Positions 1 to 9,230 of a stretch of DNA of 64,000 bases are shown here, in pieces. Both the position numbers and the translations under genes were made by a program. The stretch is from Candidatus Bathyarchaeota archaeon (GTDB taxonomy: Archaea > Thermoproteota > Bathyarchaeia > Bathyarchaeales > Bathycorpusculaceae): the NCBI GenBank assembly GCA_003164295.1, contig PLTA01000053.1, positions 1 through 64,000 of the forward strand. The letters are read 5' to 3'. Within the stretch, counting starts at the first letter, position 1, and each line of letters starts with the position of its first letter. Under the pieces are notes generated by a model. The model was not told the DNA's origin and made no database searches. It saw only the letters and a program-made list of their open reading frames with translations.

Positions 1-2
1 TC

Positions 3-614
3 ATACTAGATGAGGCGAGCAAAGATGATTGGCTTAAAATTGAACGACCAGAAACACATTGGCTTAGAGGATTCTACCTGGCAAAAGTATTCCACGAAGC
101 TGACAAAGTCGTGCAAACTTGCTGCCTAAAAACCCACAGATTCGGCGGCCACTTCACACTATCGTTGAAGAACTCCGTGGGTTTAGTAGCTAAGAAAGTT
201 CCAGGCGGAATGTATGATTACATGTGGGAACTCCATGGCTCACCCTATCAACGCCAAATGATTGCAGAAATAAACAATAATTACAATTTAGATTTCGTTT
301 TAATGGATGGCATAAAAGCATTCGTAACAGGCGGGCCAGAAAAAGGCAAAGTTGTTGAACCCAATCTTTTACTTGCAAGCCGCGATCGAATAGCCATAGA
401 CGCGGTTGGAGTAACAATTCTTAAAATGTACGGGGCTGGAGGCAAAGTGGGCGAAGCAGGCATTTTTGAACAAGATCAGCTTAAGCGAGCGGCAGAGCTG
501 GGCTTCGGAGTGAAATCAACATCTGAAATAAAATTGATGCCGCTAAATGATGAGAGCCGAATTGAAGCAGAACGAATTGAGCAGGTCCTGAAAGGGCAGG
601 TTGTTACGATTTAA
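3..614 (+). CDS. DUF362 family protein (5' end outside window)
   Basis: The reading frame is open from base 3, so the gene begins upstream of the window and about 203 C-terminal residues are seen. The segment with 'KTHRFGGHFTLSLKNSVGL' is typical of DUF362 proteins, which usually have a region rich in K-T-H and S-L-K-N followed by a D-A-V-G segment; here 'IAIDAVGV' is near residue 135. DUF362 proteins often accompany iron-sulfur proteins, but their biochemical role is unsettled and no ferredoxin cysteines are visible in this part. The stop overlaps the 3' end of the convergent glycerophosphodiesterase gene by 11 bases. Confidence 0.8.
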   Translation: MLDEASKDDWLKIERPETHWLRGFYLAKVFHEADKVVQTCCLKTHRFGGHFTLSLKNSVGLVAKKVPGGMYDYMWELHGSPYQRQMIAEINNNYNLDFVLMDGIKAFVTGGPEKGKVVEPNLLLASRDRIAIDAVGVTILKMYGAGGKVGEAGIFEQDQLKRAAELGFGVKSTSEIKLMPLNDESRIEAERIEQVLKGQVVTI

Positions 615-1278
615 TATCAGTAAGTATGTCGGAGTTGTCGCTTGCTATGCCATCGACACCTTTCTTAGCGTATTCCTCAGCTTCTTGGGGATTGTTTATA
701 GTCCAAACTCTTACTTTTAAGCCGCATTCATGGGCTTTCTCAACATTAGCCGTATGAGTGAACCTGTAAAGTGCCAAAAGATAGTTCGCTTTTAAGTCAA
801 TAGATGCCTTCAACGGATTCTTATGCTTCGTATAAATCAAACCTGTGTCAATGTCTTTGTCTAATTCTCTAACTTTTTTAAGTGCATCTTCGAGAAAAGA
901 TACAATTACAACATTCTTTTCCAATCCTTTTTTGTGCATTATTGAAAGTACTTGTTCTTCAATGCCTGTTTCTTTCAATTCAACAAAAATTTTTACCTTC
1001 TTACCAAGAAAATCAAGTACTTCATCTAACGTGGGAATCTTTTCGCCATCACCAGCATCTAAGTCTTTGATTTCTTTGAGCGTGAGCTCACTCACTAAGC
1101 CTTCGCCGTTGGTTGTGCGCTTTACATCTTCATCGTGGATAACGACTATTTGGTTGTCTTTTGTTTTTCTTACGTCCAATTCAACTGCATCTACGCCGAT
1201 TTCTAAGGCTTTTTTAAAACTCTTTAACGTATTCTCGGGGGCATAAGCTCTAGCGCCCCTATGACCAATACGCAACAT
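604..1278 (-). CDS. glycerophosphodiester phosphodiesterase
   Basis: 224 residues, a normal size for a single-domain archaeal or bacterial GDPD. The N-terminus 'HRGARAYAPENT' gives the catalytic His-Arg-Gly motif, followed by 'VELDVRKTKD' (metal-binding Glu/Asp) and 'VVIHDEDVKRTTNG' (second catalytic His). The C-terminal 'VWTINNPQEAEEYAKKGVDGIASDN' pattern is the usual end of the TIM barrel. The enzyme should hydrolyse glycerophosphodiesters to glycerol phosphate and an alcohol. No signal peptide is visible, so it is probably cytoplasmic. It is monocistronic, convergent with the DUF362 gene and 63 bases from the glycosylase gene on the same strand. Confidence 0.92.
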   Translation of the reverse strand: MLRIGHRGARAYAPENTLKSFKKALEIGVDAVELDVRKTKDNQIVVIHDEDVKRTTNGEGLVSELTLKEIKDLDAGDGEKIPTLDEVLDFLGKKVKIFVELKETGIEEQVLSIMHKKGLEKNVVIVSFLEDALKKVRELDKDIDTGLIYTKHKNPLKASIDLKANYLLALYRFTHTANVEKAHECGLKVRVWTINNPQEAEEYAKKGVDGIASDNSDILTDIKS

Positions 1279-1341
1279 AAAAAATTCTTTGTCAACGAGA
1301 GAATAATATGTTTTGATATAAAATTACAAAAATAGAAAAAA

Positions 1342-2256
1342 TTATGAATATATCCGAAGGTAATATGACCAATATCCTTGCCATTTACCGTACTTTTCAG
1401 CAATACTTCTAACATCTTTTTCATCCATAGGTTCTTCTTTTCCAGTGTAGATTTTCCCAGCCGCCACGGCAAGTTCGCCATCAATTGTAGAAAGCCGTTC
1501 CATCCTTCCGAGTCCACGAATCAAAACAAAATGAGCGGACCAAGGTCCGATTCCTTTGATTTCGGTTAACCAAGAATAAACATCATCGTAGGGTGCGTTT
1601 CTTAGCCATTCCTCATCAACGTTGTTGAAAGCTTTCACGGTAGCAGCTAAATATTCAGCTTTTCGATTGTTGTGAATAATTTCTAAAAGCTTTTCGCAAC
1701 CTGAAGGCATACTGGTTGGATCCGGAAAACTATTGTAATCAATGCCTTCAACGTTAATGTGACCCCCAAATTTCTGGACAATTTTTTCCTTCATAACATG
1801 AGAAACCGTTAATGGTAATCTTTGTCCTATTATCGCCCAACATGCATTTTCAAACGGCGTTAAAAACTTCACCTGTTTATGTCCATAAAGGCTTTCAACT
1901 ACCGGTTTGAACGCTTTATCTTTCTGGGCAATTTGATAAAATCCTTTAAGATAATCCTGAAGACTCAGATAGAAGCTTATCCTATCTGCTATTGCATTCT
2001 CTGTTTCTTTATTGAATTCACTTTGAGAATATGCTGTAAAACATAATTCAGGATTTTCAATCGTACCTTCACTTTTTATTGTGAAAGCTATGGTATTACC
2101 TTTTATTTCTAATGCTTTGGTAAACGAGCCATCAACAACTGTTTGCTCTTTTTTGGTCGGCATAAAATCAGAAAGGAACTTCAAGGACTTTGAGAAATCG
2201 AAAGGGGCAGAAGGTTTCAGTTTACCACCAAAAGAAAAAAGCTTCAAAAAACACAC
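1342..2256 (-). CDS. AlkA-like DNA-3-methyladenine glycosylase (HhH-GPD)
   Basis: 304 residues. The C-terminal half has the helix-hairpin-helix signature 'EIKGIGPWSAHFVLIRGLG' followed by 'LSTIDGEL', whose Asp is at the catalytic position of HhH-GPD glycosylases. An upstream segment 'NACWAIIGQRLPL' matches the 'aiigQqis' motif of AlkA-type enzymes. It should excise alkylated bases in base-excision repair. The N-terminal 120 residues resemble the AlkA N-terminal domain in length but are poorly recognisable. The start ATG at 2256 is divergent from the trmO region. Substrate range cannot be read from the sequence. Confidence 0.88.
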   Translation of the reverse strand: MCFLKLFSFGGKLKPSAPFDFSKSLKFLSDFMPTKKEQTVVDGSFTKALEIKGNTIAFTIKSEGTIENPELCFTAYSQSEFNKETENAIADRISFYLSLQDYLKGFYQIAQKDKAFKPVVESLYGHKQVKFLTPFENACWAIIGQRLPLTVSHVMKEKIVQKFGGHINVEGIDYNSFPDPTSMPSGCEKLLEIIHNNRKAEYLAATVKAFNNVDEEWLRNAPYDDVYSWLTEIKGIGPWSAHFVLIRGLGRMERLSTIDGELAVAAGKIYTGKEEPMDEKDVRSIAEKYGKWQGYWSYYLRIYS

Positions 2257-2406
2257 CTAACAACTAATATGGAATTATCGCCATATTTTTTAAAACTATT
2301 GGTAGCAAAAACCCAACCGACCTGCCGGTTAGGTAAGAATAAGTCGATTTTTCAAAATCGATTACTTCATATAGTTTCACTACTCAATCAAACTGAGCGC
2401 GACATC

Positions 2407-2868
2407 ATGGCTTTTCAAGAAAAAATCGTTCTGAACCCAATTGGCTTTGTCAAAACCGAAGCTGTCGGCGACGAAGTTAAGGATAAATCAAGAATATCAC
2501 AAATTATACTAAATAGCGTGTTTATTCAAGCATTAGACGGAATCACTGGCTTTTCCCATATTTTTGTTATTTTCTACATGAGCCAAATCCCTGAGGATAA
2601 ACGGATGATTCTCAAAGTTCATCCAAGAGGAAGAATGGATATGCCTTTGTTGGGAGCGTTTGCCACAAGAACTAATCTAAGACCAAATCCCATAGGACTG
2701 ACACTCGTTGAATTGTTGAAAGTTGATAGCAACATTTTGACTGTTAGGGGTCTTGACGCTTTTGACGGCACGCCAATTTTGGACATTAAGCCATTTGACC
2801 CTTGGGACAACGCTGAGAAAGCTAGGGTTCCTGACTGGTGGCTTAAACTAAATGAGGAAAAACGGTAA
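2407..2868 (+). CDS. trmO: tRNA t6A37 methyltransferase TrmO (TsaA/YaeB family)
   Basis: From the internal ATG at 2407 the protein is 153 residues and starts directly in the family fold with 'LNPIGFVKTE'. Family motifs are 'DGITGFSHIFVIFYM', 'HPRGRMD', 'GAFATRTNLRPNPIGLT' and 'DGTPILDIKPF'. TrmO uses S-adenosylmethionine to N6-methylate threonylcarbamoyl-adenosine 37 in tRNA-Thr. An in-frame ATG at 2269 would add 46 residues unlike the family, so 2407 is preferred. It runs convergently with the next gene, with only 3 bases between the stops. Confidence 0.87.
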   Translation: MAFQEKIVLNPIGFVKTEAVGDEVKDKSRISQIILNSVFIQALDGITGFSHIFVIFYMSQIPEDKRMILKVHPRGRMDMPLLGAFATRTNLRPNPIGLTLVELLKVDSNILTVRGLDAFDGTPILDIKPFDPWDNAEKARVPDWWLKLNEEKR

Positions 2869-2871
2869 AAG

Positions 2872-3387
2872 CTATAGAAGTTCTTTAATGCCGTATCTTG
2901 CCTCAAGAACCTTTAGCAGTTGGGTTCTAAGCTCTTCGCCCTTTAAAGCAGCCATTTTAATCCCGGCAATTTCATCTGCTAACTCCGGTTCTTTACAAGC
3001 TGATTTCAGCCAGTTTTCAAAGTCGCCTCTAAATAGGTGAAATTCAATGGAGTATACGCTAACCTGTTTGATAATTTTGTAAAACTCTACAAGATTCCAC
3101 GCTTTAAAGTCGGTTGGTTGGTTAACTTCCTTGTAAAAATTGAAACCCATCTCTGCAGGAACGTTCATGAATGCTTTTATGGTTGTTCTTCCTTTCGCGG
3201 TTATGCCAAATCCGCTTCCGACCTTTTGCAGAAAACCCTCTTTTGTCAATTCTTGGATTTGATGTATTGTTTGGTTTGGATCCAAATTTACTTTTTTTGC
3301 AAACATGTTTATGTCCATGCGGTTTGTTGCTTCACTCATAGTTTTTAAAACTTTGAACTGTTCTTCTTTCAACAAGCATCCCTTCAC
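2872..3387 (-). CDS. HTH domain plus DUF5752-like protein
   Basis: 171 residues. The first 60 residues look like a winged helix ('LLKEEQFKVLKTMSEATNRMD...LTKEGFLQKVGSGFGITAKG'). The C-terminal part has 'FHLFRGDFENWLKSACKEPELADEI' followed by 'GEELRTQLLKVLEARYGIKEL', which closely parallels the C-termini of two proteins inside the integrated element (26387-27049 and 27508-27897). That shared block matches what is annotated as DUF5752 in archaea. Function is unknown; a DNA-binding regulator with a sensory C-terminus is inference. Confidence 0.7.
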   Translation of the reverse strand: MKGCLLKEEQFKVLKTMSEATNRMDINMFAKKVNLDPNQTIHQIQELTKEGFLQKVGSGFGITAKGRTTIKAFMNVPAEMGFNFYKEVNQPTDFKAWNLVEFYKIIKQVSVYSIEFHLFRGDFENWLKSACKEPELADEIAGIKMAALKGEELRTQLLKVLEARYGIKELL

Positions 3388-3523
3388 TCAACGATATTTT
3401 CACTTCTAATATGATGTAAGGAAACTTAAATCTCTTAACAATGACTACAAAAGTAGAAACAATGTTGGAGCAAATGGCAACTTTATTTACCTTCAAAACT
3501 AAACATTTCGGTGGGGAGAGCGC

Positions 3524-3847
3524 TTGAAAAACGATTATATCATGATATTTGTTACATGCAAAGATAAGATTGAAGCAGAAAAAATTACGGAAACTCTTGT
3601 AAAAGAGCGACTGATTGCTTGCGGAAACATCGTTAATCCAGTCACGTCTTTTTTTAATTGGCTTGGCAAGCTCGAAAAAGCGGAGGAGTGCCTTATTGTT
3701 ATGAAGTCGCGAATGGATCTTTTTGGGCAGGTTGCTGAGCGGTTGAAGAGTTTGCATAGTTATGAAGTTCCGGAGATTTTGGCTTTGCCAATTGTTGAGG
3801 GTTCGAAGGCTTATTTTGATTGGATGAGTGTTGTGCTTAAACCTTAA
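3524..3847 (+). CDS. cutA: CutA1 divalent-cation tolerance protein
   Basis: 107 residues, the standard CutA1 length. Typical features are 'VTCKDKIEAEKITETLVKERLIACGNI' at the N-terminus, 'EECLIVMKSRMDLF' in the centre and 'SYEVPEILALPI' near the C-terminus, with the Y-x-V-P-E motif characteristic of the family. The start is TTG at 3524, with a GGGGAG Shine-Dalgarno at about 3513-3518. CutA1 forms a trimeric signalling-like fold and is linked to copper tolerance in bacteria; its role in archaea is not established. It appears monocistronic. Confidence 0.93.
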   Translation: MKNDYIMIFVTCKDKIEAEKITETLVKERLIACGNIVNPVTSFFNWLGKLEKAEECLIVMKSRMDLFGQVAERLKSLHSYEVPEILALPIVEGSKAYFDWMSVVLKP

Positions 3848-4059
3848 AGTACACTTTCAATACAGCGCTGCTTTGACCCTTTTCAACTTGGGCAAATGCA
3901 AAAGAAATTAAGTGAACTTTTTTTAATCATTCTTTATCCGATGAAAATTTTGCATCTTTGGCAGAATCACAAATTGGTTGAACTTGACTAAGCGCGCAAA
4001 CGAAAGCTTTAAATCATTAGAGATTCCCCGTTTTGAACAATAAAAGTTGAGGATTGTTT

Positions 4060-5211
4060 ATGAAAATCAAAGTTTGGAAGCTTTTAAGTTTAATACTAAT
4101 TGCTGTCTTTTTGTTGTCTACAGTCAGCATGGCTCATGCCGCCGTTACACAACTCCCGACACCGTCCACCATATCCAGCGGGGGCGTTGGTGAATACATA
4201 GCTTATGACTCTGTCTTGGGCGAGATATACTCAACCAACGGTGAATCAGCCAACACAGTCTCAGTTATATCAGATAGCTCAAACACCGTCGTCACAACAG
4301 TAAACGTTGGAACTAACCCCGTAGGCATCGCTTATGATGCTAGCAAAGGAGAAATGTTCGTAATTAATAACGGGAACTCCGGTGTCAACAGTACTGTTTC
4401 AGTCATACAAGACAGCTCAAACACTGTCATCGCAACTGTAACAGTAGGAATGGGCGCCCAGACGGGCATAGCTTATGATTCTAACAAAGGAGAAGTATTC
4501 GTAGTTAATGGCGATGGCACCGTTTCAGTCATATCGGATAGCTCAAACACCGTTGTTAACACTATAACTGTGGGAAACAATCCGGAATATGCAGCGTACG
4601 ATTCCGCGAAAAACGAAGTCTTCGTATCCAATGAGGGAGACAACTCAGTTTCAGTCATATCCGACAGCTCAAACACCATTGTTTCAACTATAACAGGTTC
4701 AATCAGCGGTCCTCGAGGCTTAGCCTATGATTCCGCCAAGGGAGAGATATTTGTAGCTGATTATCCTGCAGCTTCTTTTTCCATTATTTCAGACAAGGAC
4801 AATGCAATAGTCAAAACCGTGGACATGTCACTGGCAGATGATTATGCCGGGAATCCAGGCGGTGTTGCATATGATTCCGCCAAAGGCGAAGTATTTGTGC
4901 AAACATCAGGAGCCCTTCAGGTCATGTCGGATAGCGATAATTCCGTGGTTGGGTATTACAAAATGACCGCCGCTTTGGGGGTAGCTTACGATTCTGGCAA
5001 AGGAGAGACTTTTGTAGCAACTTACGGCAATGTGCTCTATGTCATACCAGACTCCGCCAGTACATCGGTTTCTGCAAGCCCAACGTCGTCCTCCTCAGCA
5101 ACTTCCACCCCCACGGTACCAGAATTCGCCAATGTAGCGCTCGTTTCGATTGCGGTGGCTGTGGTAGTTGTAACCTTAGCGGTTGCTATAGTCAAGAAAA
5201 AACGGAAATAA
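4060..5211 (+). CDS. secreted YVTN/YncE-like beta-propeller, C-terminal membrane anchor
   Basis: About 383 residues. The N-terminus (MKIKVWKLLSLILIA...) is a signal peptide ending near 'HAA'. Seven to eight repeats of roughly 42 residues follow, each with a 'GxAYDSxKGExFV' strand and a 'VSVISDSSNTVV' strand, the hallmark of YVTN-type propellers. A Ser/Thr/Pro-rich linker, then 'TVPEFANVAL', a hydrophobic helix and 'KKKRK' end the protein, so it is probably anchored on the outer face of the membrane. ATG 4060 is chosen over TTG 4054 because a TTGAGGA ribosome site lies about 7 bases before it. The ligand is unknown. Confidence 0.85.
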   Translation: MKIKVWKLLSLILIAVFLLSTVSMAHAAVTQLPTPSTISSGGVGEYIAYDSVLGEIYSTNGESANTVSVISDSSNTVVTTVNVGTNPVGIAYDASKGEMFVINNGNSGVNSTVSVIQDSSNTVIATVTVGMGAQTGIAYDSNKGEVFVVNGDGTVSVISDSSNTVVNTITVGNNPEYAAYDSAKNEVFVSNEGDNSVSVISDSSNTIVSTITGSISGPRGLAYDSAKGEIFVADYPAASFSIISDKDNAIVKTVDMSLADDYAGNPGGVAYDSAKGEVFVQTSGALQVMSDSDNSVVGYYKMTAALGVAYDSGKGETFVATYGNVLYVIPDSASTSVSASPTSSSSATSTPTVPEFANVALVSIAVAVVVVTLAVAIVKKKRK

Positions 5212-5240
5212 TCGAGGATAAATCACCCTGTTTCTATTAG

Positions 5241-5265
5241 ACGCGCTCCACGCGTTTTCTTTTTT
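5241..5265 (+). terminator. hairpin plus T-run after the beta-propeller gene
   Basis: ACGCG-CTCCA-CGCGT forms a perfect 5-bp stem with a 5-base loop and is followed by a T-rich stretch. It lies 30 bases after the stop of the beta-propeller gene and separates it from the trp operon. Confidence 0.55.
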
Positions 5266-5330
5266 ATTAACTTTATGCGAGAACCAATGTTTTTGTTCAT
5301 TGTTGCTTTGTTTGATATGTTAAACTTAAA

Positions 5331-5360
5331 GTACATTTCAGTACAGGTAAGCCTTAAATA
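5331..5360 (+). promoter_or_regulatory. putative trp operon operator and TATA box
   Basis: GTACATTTCAGTACA at 5331-5345 contains two GTACA elements one helical turn apart (10 bases between starts). CTTAAATA at 5353-5360 looks like an archaeal TATA box and would place transcription start near 5385, just before the trpE ribosome site. In Methanothermobacter the repressor TrpY binds TGTACA-type sites upstream of trp genes, so a similar autoregulatory site is plausible. A related element, AAAGTACACTTTCAATACAG, occurs at about 3846-3865. Confidence 0.45.
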
Positions 5361-5402
5361 ATACATTTACGTATGCTTCTGAACTATAAGGAAGGATGAC
5401 AA

Positions 5403-6816
5403 ATGGGGAATCGCCTTTGGCACACAAATAAAAAAGACAACATCAGCTAACCCCCTAAAAATCAAAAAAGTATCCTTTAGCCAACAACCACTCGAAATAT
5501 TCTCAAAACTCCAAAAACAATATCAAACGTCCTATCTTTTAGAATCCATCGAAGGACCCGAAAAACTTGCCCAATACTCATTCATAGGGTTCGACCCAAA
5601 AATAACCATCCAAACAAAGAAAAACAAGGCCACAGTTACCAATGAAAGAACCAAAGAAACAATCACAAAACATACAAACGATCCGCTTTTAATTATAGAA
5701 GAACTTCTTAACGAAAAGAAAGTTTCAAACAAGAAGTTTAGATTCGTCGGCGGAGCAGTTGGCTACATAGCTTATGATGCAGTGCATTATTGGGAAAAAC
5801 TGCCAGAAAAATCAACGTATGATTTAGGTTTTCCTGACTTAGAAATGGGCATATTCGACGACGGTTTCATCTTCAACCACTTACAGAAACAAGCCCTTTA
5901 CTTTTACCGCAATGAAAACCGCTTATCCGAAGTGGCAAACCTTCTCAAACAACCAACTGAGGTTGAAGAATTATCCTTCACTGAACCAGTAGTAAATACT
6001 AAAAAAGAGAGTTTTGAGAAAGCAGTTGAAAAAGCAAAAGAATACGTAACTGCAGGAGACATTTTTCAAGTTGTCCTCTCCAAGCGTTTCCAGCTCAAAA
6101 TAAAAGGCAGCTTAATTCCATTTTACCAGTCCCTTCGCACCATTAATCCTTCACCTTACATGTATTTCTACAAATCAGGAGACCATCAAATTGTGGGTTC
6201 CAGCCCAGAAATGCTTGTTCGTGTAGAAAACAAAAAAGTAGAAACTTTTCCCATTGCAGGAACGGTTCCAGTTTCTGAAAACCCTGCAGAAAACACCAAA
6301 CTATCTCACGAACTTCTATCTGATCCAAAAGAACGCGCCGAACATGTGATGCTTGTTGATTTAGCACGAAACGATATTGGCAGAATCTCCAAGTATGGAA
6401 GCGTTCACGTACCCGAATTTATGAAGGTTCACCAATACAGCCACGTTCAACATATTGTTTCTCAAGTAGTTGGAGAGTTAAAAAAGAACTTGCAGAGCTA
6501 TGACGCATTAAGGGCTGTTTTTCCTGCTGGCACCGTTTCTGGGGCACCAAAAGTGAGGGCAATGGAAATTATTGATGAGCTTGAAGAAACAAGTCGCGGA
6601 CCCTATGCTGGTGCTGTAGGATATTTCTCGTATAATGGTAATGCCGACTTCGCCATAACTATCCGCACTCTCTTTGCTGACAAGAATCAAGCTTACATTC
6701 AGGCTGGCGCTGGAATTGTGGCTGATTCAGTGGCTGAACGTGAGTGGTTTGAAACTGACCATAAAGCGAAGGCGTTGATGCAAGCGCTTAAGCATTCTGG
6801 AGGCGCTAAACCGTGA
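5403..6816 (+). CDS. trpE: anthranilate synthase component I, 5' reading frame broken
   Basis: Converts chorismate with ammonia from TrpG to anthranilate. Homology is continuous from about base 5440: 'SYLLESIEGPEKLAQYSFIG' is the N-terminal LLES...S tryptophan-feedback motif. The C-terminal chorismate-binding domain has 'FPIAGTVP', 'DLARNDIGRIS', 'GTVSGAPKVRAMEIID' and 'YNGNADFAITIRT'. No ATG/GTG/TTG exists in this frame before 5782, which would remove about 120 conserved residues. The plausible starts are ATG 5403 (spaced 7 bases from GGAAGG) or ATG 5396, each in a different frame; one A indel in the A-rich tract at about 5423-5431 would join either to the gene. This may be an assembly error or a true frameshift. 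Confidence 0.88.
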
Positions 6817-7400
6817 AGGTAGTTGTTATCGATAACTACGATTCTTTCGTTTACAACCTTGTCCAGTATATTGGTGAACTTGGAGCAGAAGTTATAGTTT
6901 ACCGCAACAACGGAGTAACGCTAAAGCAGTTAAACGATTTAAAACCTGACCGAATCGTTATCTCTCCCGGTCCGGGCACACCTGAAGACGAACGTTACTT
7001 TGGTGTTTGCACAAAGATTCTATTGACCATGAGTCAGAAAATTCCAACGTTAGGCGTTTGTTTAGGTCATCAAGGCATCATTAATGCTTATGGCGGAAAA
7101 ATTATACATGCAAAAAGGCTTATGCACGGCAAAACCTGCACAATAAAACACGACCAAAAAGGCATCTTCAGCGGAACAAGAAATCCTCTTATTGCCACAA
7201 GATATCATTCGCTTGCTGGAGAACGAGGTTCAATTCCTTCATGCCTCGAAATTTCTGCAGAATGCATTGATGACGGAGAAATAATGGCTGTCAGACATGT
7301 GAAGTATCCGATTAATGGTGTCCAATTTCATCCTGAATCAATTCTTTGCGAAGACGGAAAACTAATAATTAAAAACTTCTTGGAGAACAAACAGCGATGA
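6813..7400 (+). CDS. trpG: anthranilate synthase glutamine amidotransferase subunit
   Basis: 195 residues, a class-I glutamine amidotransferase. The catalytic Cys is in 'LGVCLGHQG', the His/Glu pair in 'VQFHPESI', and the oxyanion segment is 'ISPGPGTPED'. It supplies ammonia from glutamine to TrpE. The GTG start overlaps the trpE stop by 4 bases (GTGA), indicating translational coupling. Because it lies in a complete trp operon it is assigned as TrpG rather than PabA, although archaeal enzymes can serve both. Confidence 0.95.
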   Translation: MKVVVIDNYDSFVYNLVQYIGELGAEVIVYRNNGVTLKQLNDLKPDRIVISPGPGTPEDERYFGVCTKILLTMSQKIPTLGVCLGHQGIINAYGGKIIHAKRLMHGKTCTIKHDQKGIFSGTRNPLIATRYHSLAGERGSIPSCLEISAECIDDGEIMAVRHVKYPINGVQFHPESILCEDGKLIIKNFLENKQR

Positions 7401-8458
7401 TTAGAGAGGGCATTCAAAAACTCATTGAAGGTTATAGCTTAACAAGCGGGGAATCAGGTGAAATCATGAGAGAGGTCATGTCTGGCAAAGCGTCAAACTC
7501 GCAAACTGCAGCGTTTCTAACAGCACTACGTATGAAGGGTGAAGCAGTTGAGGAACTCATCGCATTTGCCTCAGTTATGCGTGAACACAGCATCCAAATA
7601 CATCCAAATGTGGAAAGCCGACTTGTGGATACCTGCGGAACAGGCGGAGATAAAATAAAAACCTTCAACGTGAGTACCGCAGCCGCATTTGTTATCGCTG
7701 GCGCTGGTATTTCTGTGGCTAAACATGGTAACAGAGCGGTGACTAGCAAAAGCGGAAGCGCTGATGTCTTGGAAAAGCTTGGTCTGAACTTGGATTTGAA
7801 ACCAAAGTTGGTAGAATGCATCATTGAAAACGTGGGTATAGGCTTCATGTTTGCTCCCGCATTTAACCCGGCGATGAAATACGCAGTTGAACCAAGACGG
7901 GAAATCGGTATTCGAACAGTATTCAACTTACTTGGACCGTTAACTAATCCAGCTTGCGCTAATGCCCAATTGCTCGGCGTTTACAATTCTAAATTGACGA
8001 CGCCAATGGCTTGTACCCTTCAGCGATTAGGATGCGAAGAAGCGATGGTGGTGCATGGATTAGACGGCTTAGATGAAATTTCAACTGTTGGCAAAACAGC
8101 TATTGCGCATTTAAGAGGCGGCGAAGTCATGGAGCTTGAGGTTTCTCCTGACGATTTTGGAGTAAAAACAGCGTGCATCGGCGATTTGACGGTGACAACG
8201 CTTGACGAAAGCGCTGAAATTCTATTCAAAATTCTTAGCGGCAATCTTACCAACGGTGACCCTAAAATGGAGTTTGCGCTTGTTAATAGCACCGCAGGAA
8301 TAATGGTTGGTGGAAAGGCAAAAGACTTTAAAGAAGGCATGGAACTGGCTCATGAATCAATTGATAACGGAATGGCTTACGAGAAGCTTAAAGATTTGAT
8401 TAAAGCGTCAGGCGGAAGCCTTTCAAAACTTGAGGAGTTGGAAATAAAATATGAGTGA
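7397..8458 (+). CDS. trpD: anthranilate phosphoribosyltransferase
   Basis: 353 residues. 'DTCGTGGDKIKTFNVSTAAA' is the PRPP-binding loop and 'KHGNRAVTSKSGSADVLE' the second conserved glycine/serine segment of TrpD. It transfers phosphoribosyl from PRPP to anthranilate. The start overlaps the trpG stop as ATGA. It is a stand-alone enzyme, not fused to TrpG as in some bacteria. No abnormality is seen. Confidence 0.96.
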   Translation: MIREGIQKLIEGYSLTSGESGEIMREVMSGKASNSQTAAFLTALRMKGEAVEELIAFASVMREHSIQIHPNVESRLVDTCGTGGDKIKTFNVSTAAAFVIAGAGISVAKHGNRAVTSKSGSADVLEKLGLNLDLKPKLVECIIENVGIGFMFAPAFNPAMKYAVEPRREIGIRTVFNLLGPLTNPACANAQLLGVYNSKLTTPMACTLQRLGCEEAMVVHGLDGLDEISTVGKTAIAHLRGGEVMELEVSPDDFGVKTACIGDLTVTTLDESAEILFKILSGNLTNGDPKMEFALVNSTAGIMVGGKAKDFKEGMELAHESIDNGMAYEKLKDLIKASGGSLSKLEELEIKYE

Positions 8459-9230
8459 TTTTATGGATGTGTTGGCACGTGTAGCCCAAATAACTATTGG
8501 AGACGAATATTACGACAATGTTACTCCTGTAGAAAGAGTTTACGTTAGTTTAAGGAAGGCAATTTTAGACTGTAAATTTAACCCAATCATTGCTGAAATA
8601 AAATCTGCTTCACCCTCTGCAGGCGTTATCAGAGAAAATGTTGAAGCAGACGCAGTGGCGAGAGTAATGGAAAAAGCCGGAGCCGTCGGTTTATCAGTTT
8701 TGACTGAGCCAAAACAATTCAACGGGTCCTTAGAAGCGTTGGCCAAAGCTCGAAGAGCCGTCAAGATTCCCATTCTAATGAAAGACATAATCCTTAGCCC
8801 TATTCAAATCCAAGCGGCGTCAAAACTTGGTGCCAATGCCGTTTTGCTTATTCAAACGCTTTTTGATCGAGGCTACTGCCAAAAAACTATTGACGAAATG
8901 ATAAATGGGGCGCACATGATGGGACTTGAAGTTTTGCTTGAAACCCACACACTTTCCGAGTTTGCATCAGCCCTAAAAACAGATGCCGATTTGATCGGAA
9001 TAAATAATCGTAACCTTGGAACGTTAACGGTGGATTTGAACGTGACAAAAACAATCCTGCAATCAATAAATCCCAAAAACAAATTGATTGTAAGTGAAAG
9101 CGGAATAAACACACCCTCAGACATAAGTTTCCTTCATGAAAGTGGTGCATCAGCTTTCCTAATTGGATCATCTATAATGTCATGTGAAAATATTGGAGAA
9201 AAAGTTAAGGAGTTCGTGAATGCAAGATGA
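8451..9230 (+). CDS. trpC: indole-3-glycerol-phosphate synthase
   Basis: 259 residues, TIM-barrel. Catalytic lysines are in '[13 protein letters not shown]' and 'ILMKDIIL', the conserved Glu in '[10 protein letters not shown]', with 'GINNRNL' and 'VSESGI' in later strands. It closes CdRP to indole-3-glycerol phosphate. It overlaps trpD by 8 bases and trpB by 4. It is not fused to TrpF, and no phosphoribosylanthranilate isomerase gene follows, so that step is missing from the operon. Confidence 0.96.
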   Translation: MSDFMDVLARVAQITIGDEYYDNVTPVERVYVSLRKAILDCKFNPIIAEIKSASPSAGVIRENVEADAVARVMEKAGAVGLSVLTEPKQFNGSLEALAKARRAVKIPILMKDIILSPIQIQAASKLGANAVLLIQTLFDRGYCQKTIDEMINGAHMMGLEVLLETHTLSEFASALKTDADLIGINNRNLGTLTVDLNVTKTILQSINPKNKLIVSESGINTPSDISFLHESGASAFLIGSSIMSCENIGEKVKEFVNAR

